From: Streptomyces sp. NBC_01446 | GTDB lineage: Bacteria > Actinomycetota > Actinomycetes > Streptomycetales > Streptomycetaceae | Length of the DNA: 64,000 bases | Reading direction: 5' to 3' | NCBI RefSeq assembly: GCF_026340095.1 | Contig: NZ_JAPEPO010000001.1 | Location: 3,812,501-3,876,500, forward strand | In this document: positions 24,127-33,039 of the stretch, one piece after another | Position numbering within the stretch: the first letter of the stretch is position 1 | How the letters are laid out: each line of letters begins with the position of its first letter | Translations under genes and position numbers: made by a program | The notes under the pieces: generated by a model | Seen by the model: the letters and a program-made list of their open reading frames with translations, nothing else | What the model was told of the DNA's origin: nothing | The model's database searches: none

Positions 24127-24192
24127 CCCCGTAGTGCGTCGTCAGCTGGTGAGGCTGTTCCTGGTCAGCTGGTCAGCCTACGCACTACGGGG
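24127..24192. promoter_or_regulatory. 13-bp inverted repeat flanking GTCAGCTGGT repeats, upstream of gntR-like gene
   Basis: CCCCGTAGTGCGT (24127-24139) is repeated as its exact complement at 24180-24192, separated by 40 bases. The interval contains GTCAGCTGGT twice and a GGTCAGCTGGTCAGC run. It occupies most of the gap between the aminotransferase stop and the GntR-regulator start. It could be an operator, or a large hairpin acting as terminator or attenuator for read-through transcripts. Confidence 0.6.
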
Positions 24193-24215
24193 AGCGACAC
24201 GGAGTACCTGTTTCC

Positions 24216-25571
24216 CTACGCCGTGTAGCCGTCCGCCACGGTCAGCGCCTCGTCGAGAGCGGCGAGCCCCTCCTTGGCCTCGGCCTCCGTGACGTTGCAC
24301 GGCGGGACCACGTGGGTGCGGTTCATGTTGATGAAGGGCCACAGGCCGTTCTTCTTGGCGGCGGCGCCGAAGGCGGCCATCGGCGCGTTCGCCGCACCCG
24401 CCGCGTTGTACGGGGTCAGCGGCTCGCGGGTGGCCTTGTCCTTCACCAGCTCCAGGGCCCAGAACATGCCGAGTCCGCGGACCTCGCCCACCGACGGGTG
24501 GCGCTCGGCCAGCTCGCGCAGCGCCGGGCCGATCAGCGTCTCGCCGAGGTGGGCGGCGTTCTCGACGACACGCTCCTCCTCCATGACGTTGATGGTGGCG
24601 ACGGCCGCGGCGCAGGCCAGCGGGTGCCCGGAGTAGGTGAGGCCGCCCGGGTAGGGACGCTTGCCGAACGTGTCGGCGATGGCGCCGGAGATGGCGACGC
24701 CGCCGAGCGGGACGTAGCCCGAGTTCACGCCCTTGGCGAAGGTCATCAGGTCGGGCACGACGTCGTAGTGGTCCGCGGCGAACCACTTGCCGGTGCGCCC
24801 GAAGCCCGCCATGACCTCGTCGAGGATGAAGACGATGCCGTGCCGGTCACACAGCTCGCGCACGCCCTGGAGGTAGCCGGGCGGCGGCGTCATGATGCCG
24901 GCGGTGCCGGGCACGGTCTCCAGGATGATCGCGGCGATCGTGGCCGGGCCCTCGAAGACGATGGTGTCCTCGAGGTGCTGGAGCGCGCGCTCGCACTCCT
25001 GCTGCTCGGTCTCCGAGTAGAACGGGGAGCGGTACAGGAACGGCGCCCAGAAGTGGACGACGCCCGCCGCGCCCTGGTCACTCGGCCAGCGGCGCGGGTC
25101 GCCGGTCAGGTTGATCGCGGTGGAGGTGGCGCCGTGGTACGAGCGGTAGGCGGAGAGCACCTTGTGGCGGCCCGTGTGCAGCCGGGCCATGCGGGTGGCG
25201 TTCTCCACCGCCTCGGCGCCGCCGTTGGTGAAGAAGATCTTGTCCAGGTCGCCGGGGGTCCGCTCGGCTATGAGGCGTGCGGCCTCCGAGCGGGCCTCGA
25301 CGGCGAACGCGGGCGCGAAGGTCGTGAGGGAGGCGGCCTGCTCCTGGATCGCGGCGACGACCTTCGGGTGCTGGTACCCGATGTTCGTGAAGACGAGGCC
25401 GGAGGTGAAGTCGAGGTAGCGGTTGCCGTCGTAGTCCCAGAAGTACGAGCCTTCGGCGCCGGCGACGGCGAGCGGGTCGATGAGCTCCTGTGCGGACCAG
25501 GAGTGGAACACGTGCGCACGGTCCGCGGCCTTGACGGCGGCGCCGACCTGGGGATTCGGCTGAGGGGTCAT
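24216..25571 (-). CDS. class III (omega-type) PLP aminotransferase
   Basis: The product of 451 residues belongs to aminotransferase class III, acting on omega-amino or other non-alpha amines with a keto acid acceptor. Motifs: FHSWSAQ near the N-terminus (typical of beta-alanine/taurine-pyruvate-like enzymes), FFTNGGAEAVENATRMAR, YRSYHGAT, ILDEVMAGFGRTGKWFA, and PLP lysine K280 in MTFAKGVNSGYVPLGG. The ATG at 25571 is chosen because the protein then begins MTPQPNPQ. An upstream ATG at 25595 would add eight residues; neither has a clear ribosome-binding site, so leaderless translation is possible. The adjacent GntR regulator may control it. The substrate is unknown. Confidence 0.9.
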   Translation of the reverse strand: MTPQPNPQVGAAVKAADRAHVFHSWSAQELIDPLAVAGAEGSYFWDYDGNRYLDFTSGLVFTNIGYQHPKVVAAIQEQAASLTTFAPAFAVEARSEAARLIAERTPGDLDKIFFTNGGAEAVENATRMARLHTGRHKVLSAYRSYHGATSTAINLTGDPRRWPSDQGAAGVVHFWAPFLYRSPFYSETEQQECERALQHLEDTIVFEGPATIAAIILETVPGTAGIMTPPPGYLQGVRELCDRHGIVFILDEVMAGFGRTGKWFAADHYDVVPDLMTFAKGVNSGYVPLGGVAISGAIADTFGKRPYPGGLTYSGHPLACAAAVATINVMEEERVVENAAHLGETLIGPALRELAERHPSVGEVRGLGMFWALELVKDKATREPLTPYNAAGAANAPMAAFGAAAKKNGLWPFINMNRTHVVPPCNVTEAEAKEGLAALDEALTVADGYTA

Positions 25572-25634
25572 GGGCCCGAGGGTAAATGTCCGCATGGTGG
25601 AAGGACCATCGGCGTCCTGTCTGTGGGACGGCCG

Positions 25635-26477
25635 CTAACGCGACACACTGTCGCCCTCGCGCGGCGGCACCGCCCCGGGAAACAGCGTCCGCACCGCGTC
25701 TTCCCACGGCCCGGCCGCCAGCTCGGGCCGCAGCGCGGCGAGTCCCCCGCAGTACTTGCCGAACGCGACGGGGGCCACCCCGAACCGCGCGAGGAGCCGG
25801 TCCGCGTCCGTCGGCCGCCCCGGCGCGCCCGCCTTGGTCTCCACCAGCACGGACCCGCCGTCCGCCCGCACGGCGCGCCCCTGACCCGCGTCGCGCACGA
25901 CGAGCCCCGCGTCACAGGTGAGCCGCTGCCCGTCGGCCACGAACGTCGCGCGCCGGTACTCGGTGACGACGCGGGCGGCCAGCTCCTGCGGCGCCCCGAT
26001 GCCGTACGTACCGCGCAGGAGTCCGGCGACGAAGGCGCGCCGCGTGTCGTCGAGGGGGTGGTCGCCCTCGCCCAGGAGGGTGCGGTGCTTGACCGTCCCG
26101 CCGTCCGCGCAACGCACCTTGAGCTCCAACTGCCGCTTCCCGCTGTCCTCGTAGAGCCGCTCCCTGATGCCGAAGCGGGGCGCGCGTCCCTGCGCGTGGT
26201 CGTGGAACGTGCGCAGGGTGGGGGTGTCGTAGTGCGTCGAGCAGTATCCGAACCAGCGGCGGCCGCCGACGGACAGGGCGCGGTAGGGGCCGCCCGGCCT
26301 GCGGGGGTCGGTGAGCAGGGCGGCGAAGTCCTGGAAGAGCTCGACGGGGACGAGATAGCTGTGGCCGTGGTGGCGCAGCAGCGGGGCCTCGGTGTCGGTC
26401 CCGTCGAGTCCGACGGGACGGGCGGCGAGCGCGGCGCGCGCGAGGGCGCGGACGGCGACTGGCGTCCTGTTCAGCAC
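25635..26477 (-). CDS. VTC-domain (CYTH-like tunnel) protein
   Basis: The 280-residue soluble protein resembles the VTC domain of polyphosphate polymerases: basic and acidic strand residues in YFGYCSTHYDTP-like context (WFGYCSTHYDTPTLRTF), FGIRERLYEDSGKRQLELKVR, VVTEYRRATFVA and GSVLVETK. These strands form a tunnel that binds triphosphate or polyphosphate. No SPX domain and no membrane helix are attached, unlike yeast Vtc4. The start is GTG with GAGGAGA five bases upstream; an open frame further upstream has no start with a good site. The role in polyphosphate or cell-surface metabolism is unproven. Confidence 0.82.
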   Translation of the reverse strand: MLNRTPVAVRALARAALAARPVGLDGTDTEAPLLRHHGHSYLVPVELFQDFAALLTDPRRPGGPYRALSVGGRRWFGYCSTHYDTPTLRTFHDHAQGRAPRFGIRERLYEDSGKRQLELKVRCADGGTVKHRTLLGEGDHPLDDTRRAFVAGLLRGTYGIGAPQELAARVVTEYRRATFVADGQRLTCDAGLVVRDAGQGRAVRADGGSVLVETKAGAPGRPTDADRLLARFGVAPVAFGKYCGGLAALRPELAAGPWEDAVRTLFPGAVPPREGDSVSR

Positions 26478-26657
26478 ACGGTCTCCTCGGTCGGGGGAGG
26501 TCGTAGACGTGAAGGGGTACGTCGTGACGTGGTCGTCGTGGTTCGTTGCGGTTCGTCGTGAAGTACTACGTACCGGATCGCACGATCGTTCCGATTGACG
26601 GAAACAAAATTCCACGGAATGGCCGGCTGTATAGAAAGTGATGGACAGCACCCTGCC

Positions 26658-26681
26658 GTAATGACAGCATGCTGTCATTAC
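26658..26681. promoter_or_regulatory. 24-bp perfect palindrome, probable MarR operator
   Basis: GTAATGACAGCA is followed directly by its exact complement, giving a 24-base perfect palindrome 40 bases before the DJ-1 start. A partial half-site (CAGTGACAG) follows at 26689-26697. MarR-family dimers bind palindromes of about this length, and the second gene of this operon encodes a MarR regulator, so self-regulation is the natural reading. Confidence 0.8.
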
Positions 26682-26721
26682 TATGAGGCAGTGACAGGTA
26701 CCCGAGGTTCTGGAGGACACC

Positions 26722-27339
26722 ATGACCGCCGGCCGCACCGAGAAGCCCGTACACCTCGCCGTCTACGACACGCTCGCCGACTGGGAGTCGGGGCACGCCA
26801 CCGCCCACCTGGCCCGCGGCGGTTACGGGATCCGCACCGTCGGGCTCGACGCCGGGCGGGCCGTCACCACCATCGGCGGTGTGCGCATCCAGCCCGACCT
26901 GGCCCTCGGCGACCTGCGCCCCGAGGACAGCTCGCTGCTGATCCTCACCGGCGCCGACCTCTGGGACGCCGGTGACGACCTCGCGCCCTTCGCCCGCAAG
27001 GCCCGCGCCTTCCTCGACGCGGGCGTGCCGGTCGCCGCGATCTGCGGGGCCACCGCCGGACTCGCCCGCGAGGGCCTGCTCGACGACCGGGCGCACACCA
27101 GCGCCGCCCCCATGTACCTCGACGCCACCGGCTACAAGGGCGGCGAGCGCTACGTCGACGCGGACGCCGTGACGGACGGCGGCCTGATCACCGCCGGGCC
27201 GACCGAGCCGGTCGCGTTCGCGCGCGAAGTCCTGGGCGGGCTAGGGGTGTTCGAGGGCGAGCTGCTCGACGCCTGGTACCGCCTGTTCCACGACTCGGAC
27301 GTGACGGCGTACGAGACCCTCCAGGGAGCGCGGGAGTGA
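26722..27339 (+). CDS. DJ-1/PfpI-family protein
   Basis: The 205-residue protein belongs to the class I glutamine-amidotransferase-like superfamily. It has the Rossmann-like core (HLAVYDTLADWE, LLILTGADLWD) and the nucleophile elbow AAICGATAGLA with C108. Such proteins act as glyoxalases, protein chaperones/deglycases or small-molecule hydratases; which applies here cannot be read from the sequence. Its ATG has TGGAGGACACC upstream. The stop overlaps the MarR gene start by four bases (GTGA), so the pair is an operon behind the 24-bp palindrome. A response to electrophiles or oxidants is a fair inference. Confidence 0.9.
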   Translation: MTAGRTEKPVHLAVYDTLADWESGHATAHLARGGYGIRTVGLDAGRAVTTIGGVRIQPDLALGDLRPEDSSLLILTGADLWDAGDDLAPFARKARAFLDAGVPVAAICGATAGLAREGLLDDRAHTSAAPMYLDATGYKGGERYVDADAVTDGGLITAGPTEPVAFAREVLGGLGVFEGELLDAWYRLFHDSDVTAYETLQGARE

Positions 27340-27833
27340 GCAGGGCGCGCCAGGACCTGCTGAGCCGGACCGCGCTCGGCGTCTTCCGGCTCAACGGCCA
27401 GTTCCTGTCCGTCTCCGAGGAGCTGTCACGGCCCGCGGGGCTCACCGCCGCCCGGTGGCAGGTGCTCGGCGCGGTCCTGACCGCGCCGCTGCCCGTCGCC
27501 GGCATCGCGCGCGTCATGGGCATCACCCGCCAGAGCGTGCAGCGCGTCGCCGACCTGCTCGTCACCCAGGGCCTCGCCGCGTACGAGCCGAACCCGGCCC
27601 ACCGGCGCGCCAAGCTCCTGGCCCCCACCGAGGAGGGCCGCGCGGCGATCGCGCGGATCGGCCCCGGCCACGCGGCCCTCGCGGACCGGCTCGCGGCGGC
27701 GCTCGGCGAGGACGAACTCGCCGCGACGGTACGGACGCTCGAACGGTTGTCGGCGGCCCTGGACGAGGTGACGGATCACCCCGGGGATCACCCGACGGGT
27801 CCCCGCACGACCCACCCTGTTACGGAACCGTAG
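27336..27833 (+). CDS. MarR-family transcriptional regulator
   Basis: The 165-residue winged-helix protein shows LTAARWQVLGAVLTAPLPV, IARVMGITRQSVQRVADLLVTQGL (recognition helix) and ANPAHRRAKLLAPTEEGR-like wing (PNPAHRRAKLLAPTEEGRA). It lacks cysteine, so it is not an obvious thiol sensor. The GTG start overlaps the DJ-1 stop by four bases. The palindrome in front of the operon is the likely binding site, giving autoregulation. The C-terminal 20 residues are a His/Pro-rich tail of no evident function. Confidence 0.92.
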   Translation: MSRARQDLLSRTALGVFRLNGQFLSVSEELSRPAGLTAARWQVLGAVLTAPLPVAGIARVMGITRQSVQRVADLLVTQGLAAYEPNPAHRRAKLLAPTEEGRAAIARIGPGHAALADRLAAALGEDELAATVRTLERLSAALDEVTDHPGDHPTGPRTTHPVTEP

Positions 27834-27910
27834 ACGCCGCCGCGACCCCAGTGTCACAACCTCCCACTATTCTCGGGATGTTGGTCACATATGGGGGAGG
27901 GTGGCGCGAC

Positions 27911-29785
27911 ATGGAGAAGCTGGGGGCGGGAGATCCGCAGCGCATCGGTGCGTACCGGCTGCTGGCGCGGCTCGGGGCGGGCGGGATGGGCCAGGTCTAT
28001 CTGGCGCGCTCGGACCGCGGGCGCACGGTCGCGGTCAAGCTGGTGCGCCAGGAGCTCGCCGAACAGGAGGAGTTCAGGAACCGGTTCCGGCTCGAGGTGC
28101 GGGCCGCGCGGCAGGTCGGCGGGGAGTGGACCGCGCCGGTCCTCGACGCGGACACCGAGGCGGACATCCCCTGGGTGGCCACGGGTTACGTGGCGGGGCC
28201 CTCGCTCCAGACGGTCGTCTCGCACGACCACGGCGCGCTGCCCGAGCGCTCCGTGCGGATCCTCGCGGCGGGCCTCACGCACGCGCTCAAGGACATCCAC
28301 ACCGCGGGCCTCATCCACCGCGACCTGAAGCCGTCGAACGTCCTGGTGACGATCGACGGGCCGCGCGTCATCGACTTCGGCATCGCCCGCGCCCTGGAGA
28401 CCGTGACGGACGGCGGCCTCACGAGAACGGGCGCCCTCGTGGGCTCGCCCGGCTTCATGGCCCCCGAGCAGGTGCGTGGCGACCGGATCACCCCGGCCTG
28501 CGACGTGTTCTGCCTCGGCTCGGTCCTCGCCTACGCGGCGTCGGGCGCGCTGCCGTTCGGCACGGCCAACAGTGGGGTGCACGCCCTGATGTTCCGTATC
28601 GCCCAGGAGGAACCCGACCTCGAAGGGCTCCCGGAGGGCCTCCAGGAACTCGTACGGGACTGTCTGCACAAGGAGCCCTCGGCCCGCCCGACCCTGGACC
28701 AGCTTCTGGAGCGGACCGGTGCCGAGGACACGCTCGGCGACGGCGGACGCACGCGCGACCCGTGGCTGCCGGGTGCCCTCGTGGCCCAACTGGGGCGGCA
28801 CGCCGTGCAGTTGCTGGACACGGAAGACCCCGAAGGCGCGACCGGCGCGACCGGCGCGACCTCCGGGAAGCCGCCCAGCCTCTCCAAGGAGAAGCCCGCA
28901 CCCGCCACGCCCGCGGAGACCGGCGACGGCGAGCCAACCCCTCCCCCGCCCGGCAAGCCCGGCGCCGCCCCCGTCAACCACCTCCCGACGATGGTCTCCC
29001 CCTCCGGCCCGTCGACCCCCGCGCTCCCGCCGGCGGCCCCGCCCGCCTCCGCCGCGTACGGGTACCCGCATCCGCACCCCCAGGCACCCGTCTACGGCTA
29101 CCCGCAGCAGGGCGGCTGGGGCGGGACGCCGCCCTACGGCCCCGCCGCCACACCCCCGTACGGCCCTGGCGTCGTCCCCATCGGCGCACCGCAGCCGGAG
29201 CCACGGCGCAGCGGGCGTTCCACGGCGGCGCTGATCGTGGTGGCGCTGGTCGTGGCGCTCGGCGCGGGCGGATCGGTGTACGCGCTGATGAAGGACGACG
29301 GCAAGCCGGCCTCCCAGAGCGAGGACTCCAAGCAGCCGACGTCCGGCGCGCCCACGAGCCAGGGACCCTCGACGGGCGGCCCCAGTTCGCAGGATCCCGA
29401 GACCTCGCAGCCCCCCGAGTCCTCCGAACCGCCCGCGGGCGGGGACGTGCCCCCCGAGTTCCTCGGCACCTGGTCCGCCTCGATCGACAACGCCACGGGC
29501 CACAACACCCGCCGTCTGGACATCCAGCAGGGCAGCCCCGGGGACACGGTCCTGTCGATGACGGCGGACGGACCGCTCCAGGGCGGCGGCACGTACCACT
29601 GCGTGTTCCAGGGCACGCTGGTGTCGGCCTCCGGCGGGACGCTGCGCATCGGCGCCACCGACGTCGTCTCCGGCCCCGCCGGTTCGTGCAGTCCCGGCAA
29701 GCCGAGCACGGTCGAGGTGCTCTCGTCGGGCGAGCTGCGCCGCACGATGAACAACGGCGACGAGCTGACGTACAGCAAGGGGTGA
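27911..29785 (+). CDS. transmembrane serine/threonine protein kinase (PknB-type)
   Basis: The 624-residue protein has an N-terminal Hanks-type kinase domain (about 13-275) with GAGGMGQVY, catalytic K43, E62, the loop HRDLKPSN (D138, N143), DFG (155-157) and APEQ. A Pro/Ala/Tyr-rich linker (about 300-435) leads to one membrane helix (about 440-460) and a Ser/Thr/Pro-rich external spacer before a C-terminal beta domain (about 515-624, FLGTWSASIDNATGHNTRRL). It has no PASTA repeats. The external domain may sense a ligand. The next gene encodes a membrane-anchored PstS-like protein, a possible partner. The start at 27911 is 12 bases from GGGGGAG. Confidence 0.9.
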   Translation: MEKLGAGDPQRIGAYRLLARLGAGGMGQVYLARSDRGRTVAVKLVRQELAEQEEFRNRFRLEVRAARQVGGEWTAPVLDADTEADIPWVATGYVAGPSLQTVVSHDHGALPERSVRILAAGLTHALKDIHTAGLIHRDLKPSNVLVTIDGPRVIDFGIARALETVTDGGLTRTGALVGSPGFMAPEQVRGDRITPACDVFCLGSVLAYAASGALPFGTANSGVHALMFRIAQEEPDLEGLPEGLQELVRDCLHKEPSARPTLDQLLERTGAEDTLGDGGRTRDPWLPGALVAQLGRHAVQLLDTEDPEGATGATGATSGKPPSLSKEKPAPATPAETGDGEPTPPPPGKPGAAPVNHLPTMVSPSGPSTPALPPAAPPASAAYGYPHPHPQAPVYGYPQQGGWGGTPPYGPAATPPYGPGVVPIGAPQPEPRRSGRSTAALIVVALVVALGAGGSVYALMKDDGKPASQSEDSKQPTSGAPTSQGPSTGGPSSQDPETSQPPESSEPPAGGDVPPEFLGTWSASIDNATGHNTRRLDIQQGSPGDTVLSMTADGPLQGGGTYHCVFQGTLVSASGGTLRIGATDVVSGPAGSCSPGKPSTVEVLSSGELRRTMNNGDELTYSKG

Positions 29786-29955
29786 CGGGCGCACTCCGGT
29801 CCTGAAATCGGCCTGCGGACAGGCAGGTTGAGCGCTCCGGCGAGGCACGGGGTGAACGCGCGGCGAACAGCGGTCGACACCTCGGCCGCCGTCCGCCGTG
29901 CTGCCGCACGAGCCCCTACGGTGACTCCACCATCAGGTTCCGGGGGGAGTACACC

Positions 29956-31509
29956 GTGGGCTGGCTCAAGGACGCACAGAACCTCGTCGCCATCGCCACG
30001 ACGGTGCTGTCCATCGCCGCGTCACTGGCCCTGTGGTACGTCGAGCGGCGCAAGCAGCACAGCAAGCGGATCGGCCATCGCATCCAGATGGACATCCCGC
30101 TCAGCCGCGCCATCTCGGAGGACCTGCCGGGCCCGGACGGCCTGATCCCGCGCCGCGACATCACCGAGGACACCACACTGGTCCTCCTGCGGATCGAGAA
30201 CGACGGCGCGGCCACGATCACCGACGGCGACTACATCTCGGATCCCAAGGGCCTGACCGTGACGTTCGCCGGGCGCCGCATCACCGACGCGTATCCGGTG
30301 CAGCCCGCCCTCACCTCGAACACCGCCCGGCAGATACGGCTCGACTCCCGGCCCGTCTACACGCCCGGCGAGAACAGCCTCCTTCTGCCGCCCGTCGCCC
30401 TCAACAGCGGCGACTACTACAAGCTCCTCGTGATGCTCCGCAGCGGCGGCGCGGGCACCCAGGTCGACATCGAGGGCCGCCTCAACGACGGCACCGTCCA
30501 CCCCAACCAGGGCGCCCACCCCGACGACAAGCCGCCCCTGTTCAGCGCGCTGGGCCGCTGGACCGTCGGAATCCTCGGCACCGGCATGGCGATCCTGCTG
30601 GTCCTCGCCACGCTGCCGGACCCGGTCCCCCAGCCCCGCGGCTGCGCCTCGGGTTCGCTCACCCTCACCGGGTCCTCCGCGTTCCGGCCCGCGATGGAGG
30701 CGCTGCGCGACGCGTACACGCGCGACTGCGACGACGCGAAGATCACCGTGGCCACCAGCTCGAGCGGCACCGGCGTCCGCCAGCTCCTGGAGTCCGACCC
30801 CTCGGACACGGCGGGCGACCACTCCAGTGTCATGGCCTTCTCCGACGGCCCGACCTCCGAGAGCGACCCCGAGGGCAAGCTGCACGACGAGAAGGTCGCC
30901 GCGATGGCGTTCGCCCTGGTCGTCAACGACGCCGTGGTCGTCGACGGCAAGCCGCTCACCAACCTGACCGTCTCCCAGGTCCGCCGGCTCTATCTCGGCG
31001 ACATCACCGACTGGAAGGACCTGGGCGGGCCCGACCTGCCCGTGCGCACCGTCCGCAGGACCGGCAGCTCCGGCACGCGCGGCGCCTTCGAGGCCCGCGT
31101 CCTCGGCCGCCCCGACTCCTTCTCGACGTCGTCGCGCGACTGCCGCACCAAGGACCTGCTGCCCGCCTCGAAGGTCCTGCGCTGCGAGGAGCACAACACG
31201 CCCGACCTCCTCGACCGGGTCGCGCGGGTCGACGGCACGATCGGCTACGCGGCCCCGCCCGAGGGCACCCCGCGCAAGGGCTCCCACATCCTGAAGCTGA
31301 ACGGCCTCGGCCCCTCCGGCGAGAACATCAGGAAGGGCTACCCCTTCCACGCCGTGGAGTACGCGTACACGATCGGCAACCCCGAGGACGGCTCCCTGGC
31401 CGACAGCTTCCTCGATTTCCTCACCCAGGGCGCCGCCAACCGAGTCATCGCCCGCGCCGGGCACCTGTCCTGCACCTCCCCCGACGGCTCGGCGGCCTGC
31501 CGCGGCTGA
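29956..31509 (+). CDS. membrane-anchored PstS-like substrate-binding protein
   Basis: The 517-residue protein has an N-terminal membrane helix (about 10-28), a region of about 170 residues with beta-rich character (TTLVLLRIENDGAATITDGDY), a second membrane helix (about 202-221), then a PBP-like domain of the phosphate-binding PstS type: LTLTGSSAFRPAMEAL, TVATSSSGTGVRQLL, VNDAVVVDGKPLTNLTVSQV, LGDITDWKDLGGPDLPV and RTGSSGTRGAFEARVLG. The GTG start has GGGGGGAG eight bases upstream. No pst transporter genes are near, so a sensory rather than transport role is likely. It follows the kinase gene after 170 bases. Confidence 0.82.
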   Translation: MGWLKDAQNLVAIATTVLSIAASLALWYVERRKQHSKRIGHRIQMDIPLSRAISEDLPGPDGLIPRRDITEDTTLVLLRIENDGAATITDGDYISDPKGLTVTFAGRRITDAYPVQPALTSNTARQIRLDSRPVYTPGENSLLLPPVALNSGDYYKLLVMLRSGGAGTQVDIEGRLNDGTVHPNQGAHPDDKPPLFSALGRWTVGILGTGMAILLVLATLPDPVPQPRGCASGSLTLTGSSAFRPAMEALRDAYTRDCDDAKITVATSSSGTGVRQLLESDPSDTAGDHSSVMAFSDGPTSESDPEGKLHDEKVAAMAFALVVNDAVVVDGKPLTNLTVSQVRRLYLGDITDWKDLGGPDLPVRTVRRTGSSGTRGAFEARVLGRPDSFSTSSRDCRTKDLLPASKVLRCEEHNTPDLLDRVARVDGTIGYAAPPEGTPRKGSHILKLNGLGPSGENIRKGYPFHAVEYAYTIGNPEDGSLADSFLDFLTQGAANRVIARAGHLSCTSPDGSAACRG

Positions 31510-31530
31510 GCCACCGGTCCGTGTACAGAC

Positions 31531-31576
31531 GCAGGCGCCCCCGCCAGGCTCCGTCGAGCCGTGCGGGGGCGCCTGC
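31531..31576. terminator. bidirectional terminator between pstS-like gene and purA
   Basis: GCAGGCGCCCCCGC and its exact complement form a 14-bp perfect stem with an 18-base loop, in the 85-base gap between convergent genes. Confidence 0.85.
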
Positions 31577-31594
31577 TGTTCCGGGGCGCGGGGC

Positions 31595-32878
31595 CTAGAG
31601 GAACGAGTTGACCTCGATGGTCTCGGTGCGGCCGGGGCCGACACCGATCGCGGAGATCGGGGCGCCCGACATCTCCTCCAGGGCCTTCACGTACGCCTGC
31701 GCGTTCTTCGGCAGGTCGGAGAAGGTCTTGGCCTTGGTGATGTCCTCGGACCAGCCCGGCAGGTACTCGTACACCGGCTTCGCGTGGTGGAAGTCGGTCT
31801 GCGAGTACGGGAGCTCCTCGACACGCTTGCCGTCGATCTCGTAGGCGACGCAGACCGGGATCTGCTCCCAGCCCGTGAGCACGTCCAGCTTCGTGAGGAA
31901 GAAGTCCGTCAGGCCGTTCACGCGGGTCGCGTAGCGGGCGATGACCGCGTCGAACCAGCCGCAGCGGCGGTCGCGGCCGGTGGTGACACCGCGCTCGCCG
32001 CCGATGCGGCGCAGCGCCTCGCCGTCCTCGTCGAACAGCTCGGTCGGGAACGGGCCCGCGCCGACCCGGGTCGTGTACGCCTTGAGGATGCCGATGACGC
32101 GGCTGATCTTCGTCGGGCCGACGCCCGCACCCGTGCAGGCGCCGCCCGCGGTCGGGTTCGACGACGTCACGAAGGGATACGTGCCGTGGTCGATGTCGAG
32201 CAGCGTGCCCTGGCCACCCTCGAAGAGGACGACCTTGTCGTCGTCGAGGGCCTTGTTCAGGATCAGGGTGGTGTCGGCGACGTAGCCCTTGATCTGCTCC
32301 GCGTAGCCGAGCAGCTCCTCGACGACCTGCTCCGCCTCGATGGCGCGCCGGTTGAAGACCTTGGTGAGGAGCTGGTTCTTGCCCTCGAGCGCCGCTTCGA
32401 CCTTCTGGGTGAGGATCGACTCGTCGTAGAGGTCCTGGACGCGGATGCCGACGCGGTTGATCTTGTCCGCGTACGTCGGGCCGATACCGCGGCCGGTGGT
32501 GCCGATCTTGCGCTTGCCGAGGAAGCGTTCCGTCACCTTGTCGACGGTCACGTTGTACGGCGTGATGATGTGCGCGTTGCCGCTGAGCAGCAGCTTCGAC
32601 GTGTCGACGCCGCGCTCGTTCAGTCCACTCAGCTCGGAGAGCAGGACCGACGGGTCGACGACGACACCGTTTCCGATGACCGGCGTGCACTCCGGCGAGA
32701 GGATCCCGGAAGGGAGGAGGTGGAGCGCATACTTCTGGTCGCCTACGACGACCGTGTGACCGGCGTTGTTGCCGCCCTGGTAGCGCACCACATAGTCCAC
32801 GGATCCACCGAGCAGGTCGGTGGCCTTTCCCTTGCCTTCGTCACCCCACTGAGCACCGAGCAGCACAAGTGCGGGCAC
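31595..32878 (-). CDS. purA: adenylosuccinate synthetase
   Basis: Converts IMP, aspartate and GTP to adenylosuccinate in AMP synthesis. The 427-residue protein begins MPALVLLGAQWGDEGKGK (GTP-binding and catalytic Asp13), followed by GGNNAGHTVV, the IMP-binding region TTGRGIGPTYADK, and the C-terminal GTP specificity segment. The length is standard. It is transcribed alone; upstream is a 161-base gap shared with the divergent DAGK-like gene and containing a strong hairpin. Confidence 0.97.
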   Translation of the reverse strand: MPALVLLGAQWGDEGKGKATDLLGGSVDYVVRYQGGNNAGHTVVVGDQKYALHLLPSGILSPECTPVIGNGVVVDPSVLLSELSGLNERGVDTSKLLLSGNAHIITPYNVTVDKVTERFLGKRKIGTTGRGIGPTYADKINRVGIRVQDLYDESILTQKVEAALEGKNQLLTKVFNRRAIEAEQVVEELLGYAEQIKGYVADTTLILNKALDDDKVVLFEGGQGTLLDIDHGTYPFVTSSNPTAGGACTGAGVGPTKISRVIGILKAYTTRVGAGPFPTELFDEDGEALRRIGGERGVTTGRDRRCGWFDAVIARYATRVNGLTDFFLTKLDVLTGWEQIPVCVAYEIDGKRVEELPYSQTDFHHAKPVYEYLPGWSEDITKAKTFSDLPKNAQAYVKALEEMSGAPISAIGVGPGRTETIEVNSFL

Positions 32879-32969
32879 AGGCGTACACCCCTTCCGGGCG
32901 GGGCAAGACCAAGGTCAGGGGCCGTAGCCGCCTGTATGGGTGTGCCTTGGTGTGCCCCGGAATAGACCA

Positions 32970-32997
32970 AGCCCCTGGCGCAATAGCGCAAGGGGCT
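32970..32997. promoter_or_regulatory. hairpin in the purA/DAGK-like divergent region
   Basis: AGCCCCTGGCGC, loop AATA, GCGCAAGGGGCT: a 12-bp stem with one mismatch. It is 92-119 bases upstream of purA on its strand and 43-70 bases before the DAGK-like gene. A downstream CTT follows on the plus strand. It may be a leader structure of either gene or insulate the two promoters; no known riboswitch pattern was recognised. Confidence 0.5.
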
Positions 32998-33039
32998 CTT
33001 GCACCAAGATGCTACCCGAGGAAGCGAGGCAGGACCGAG

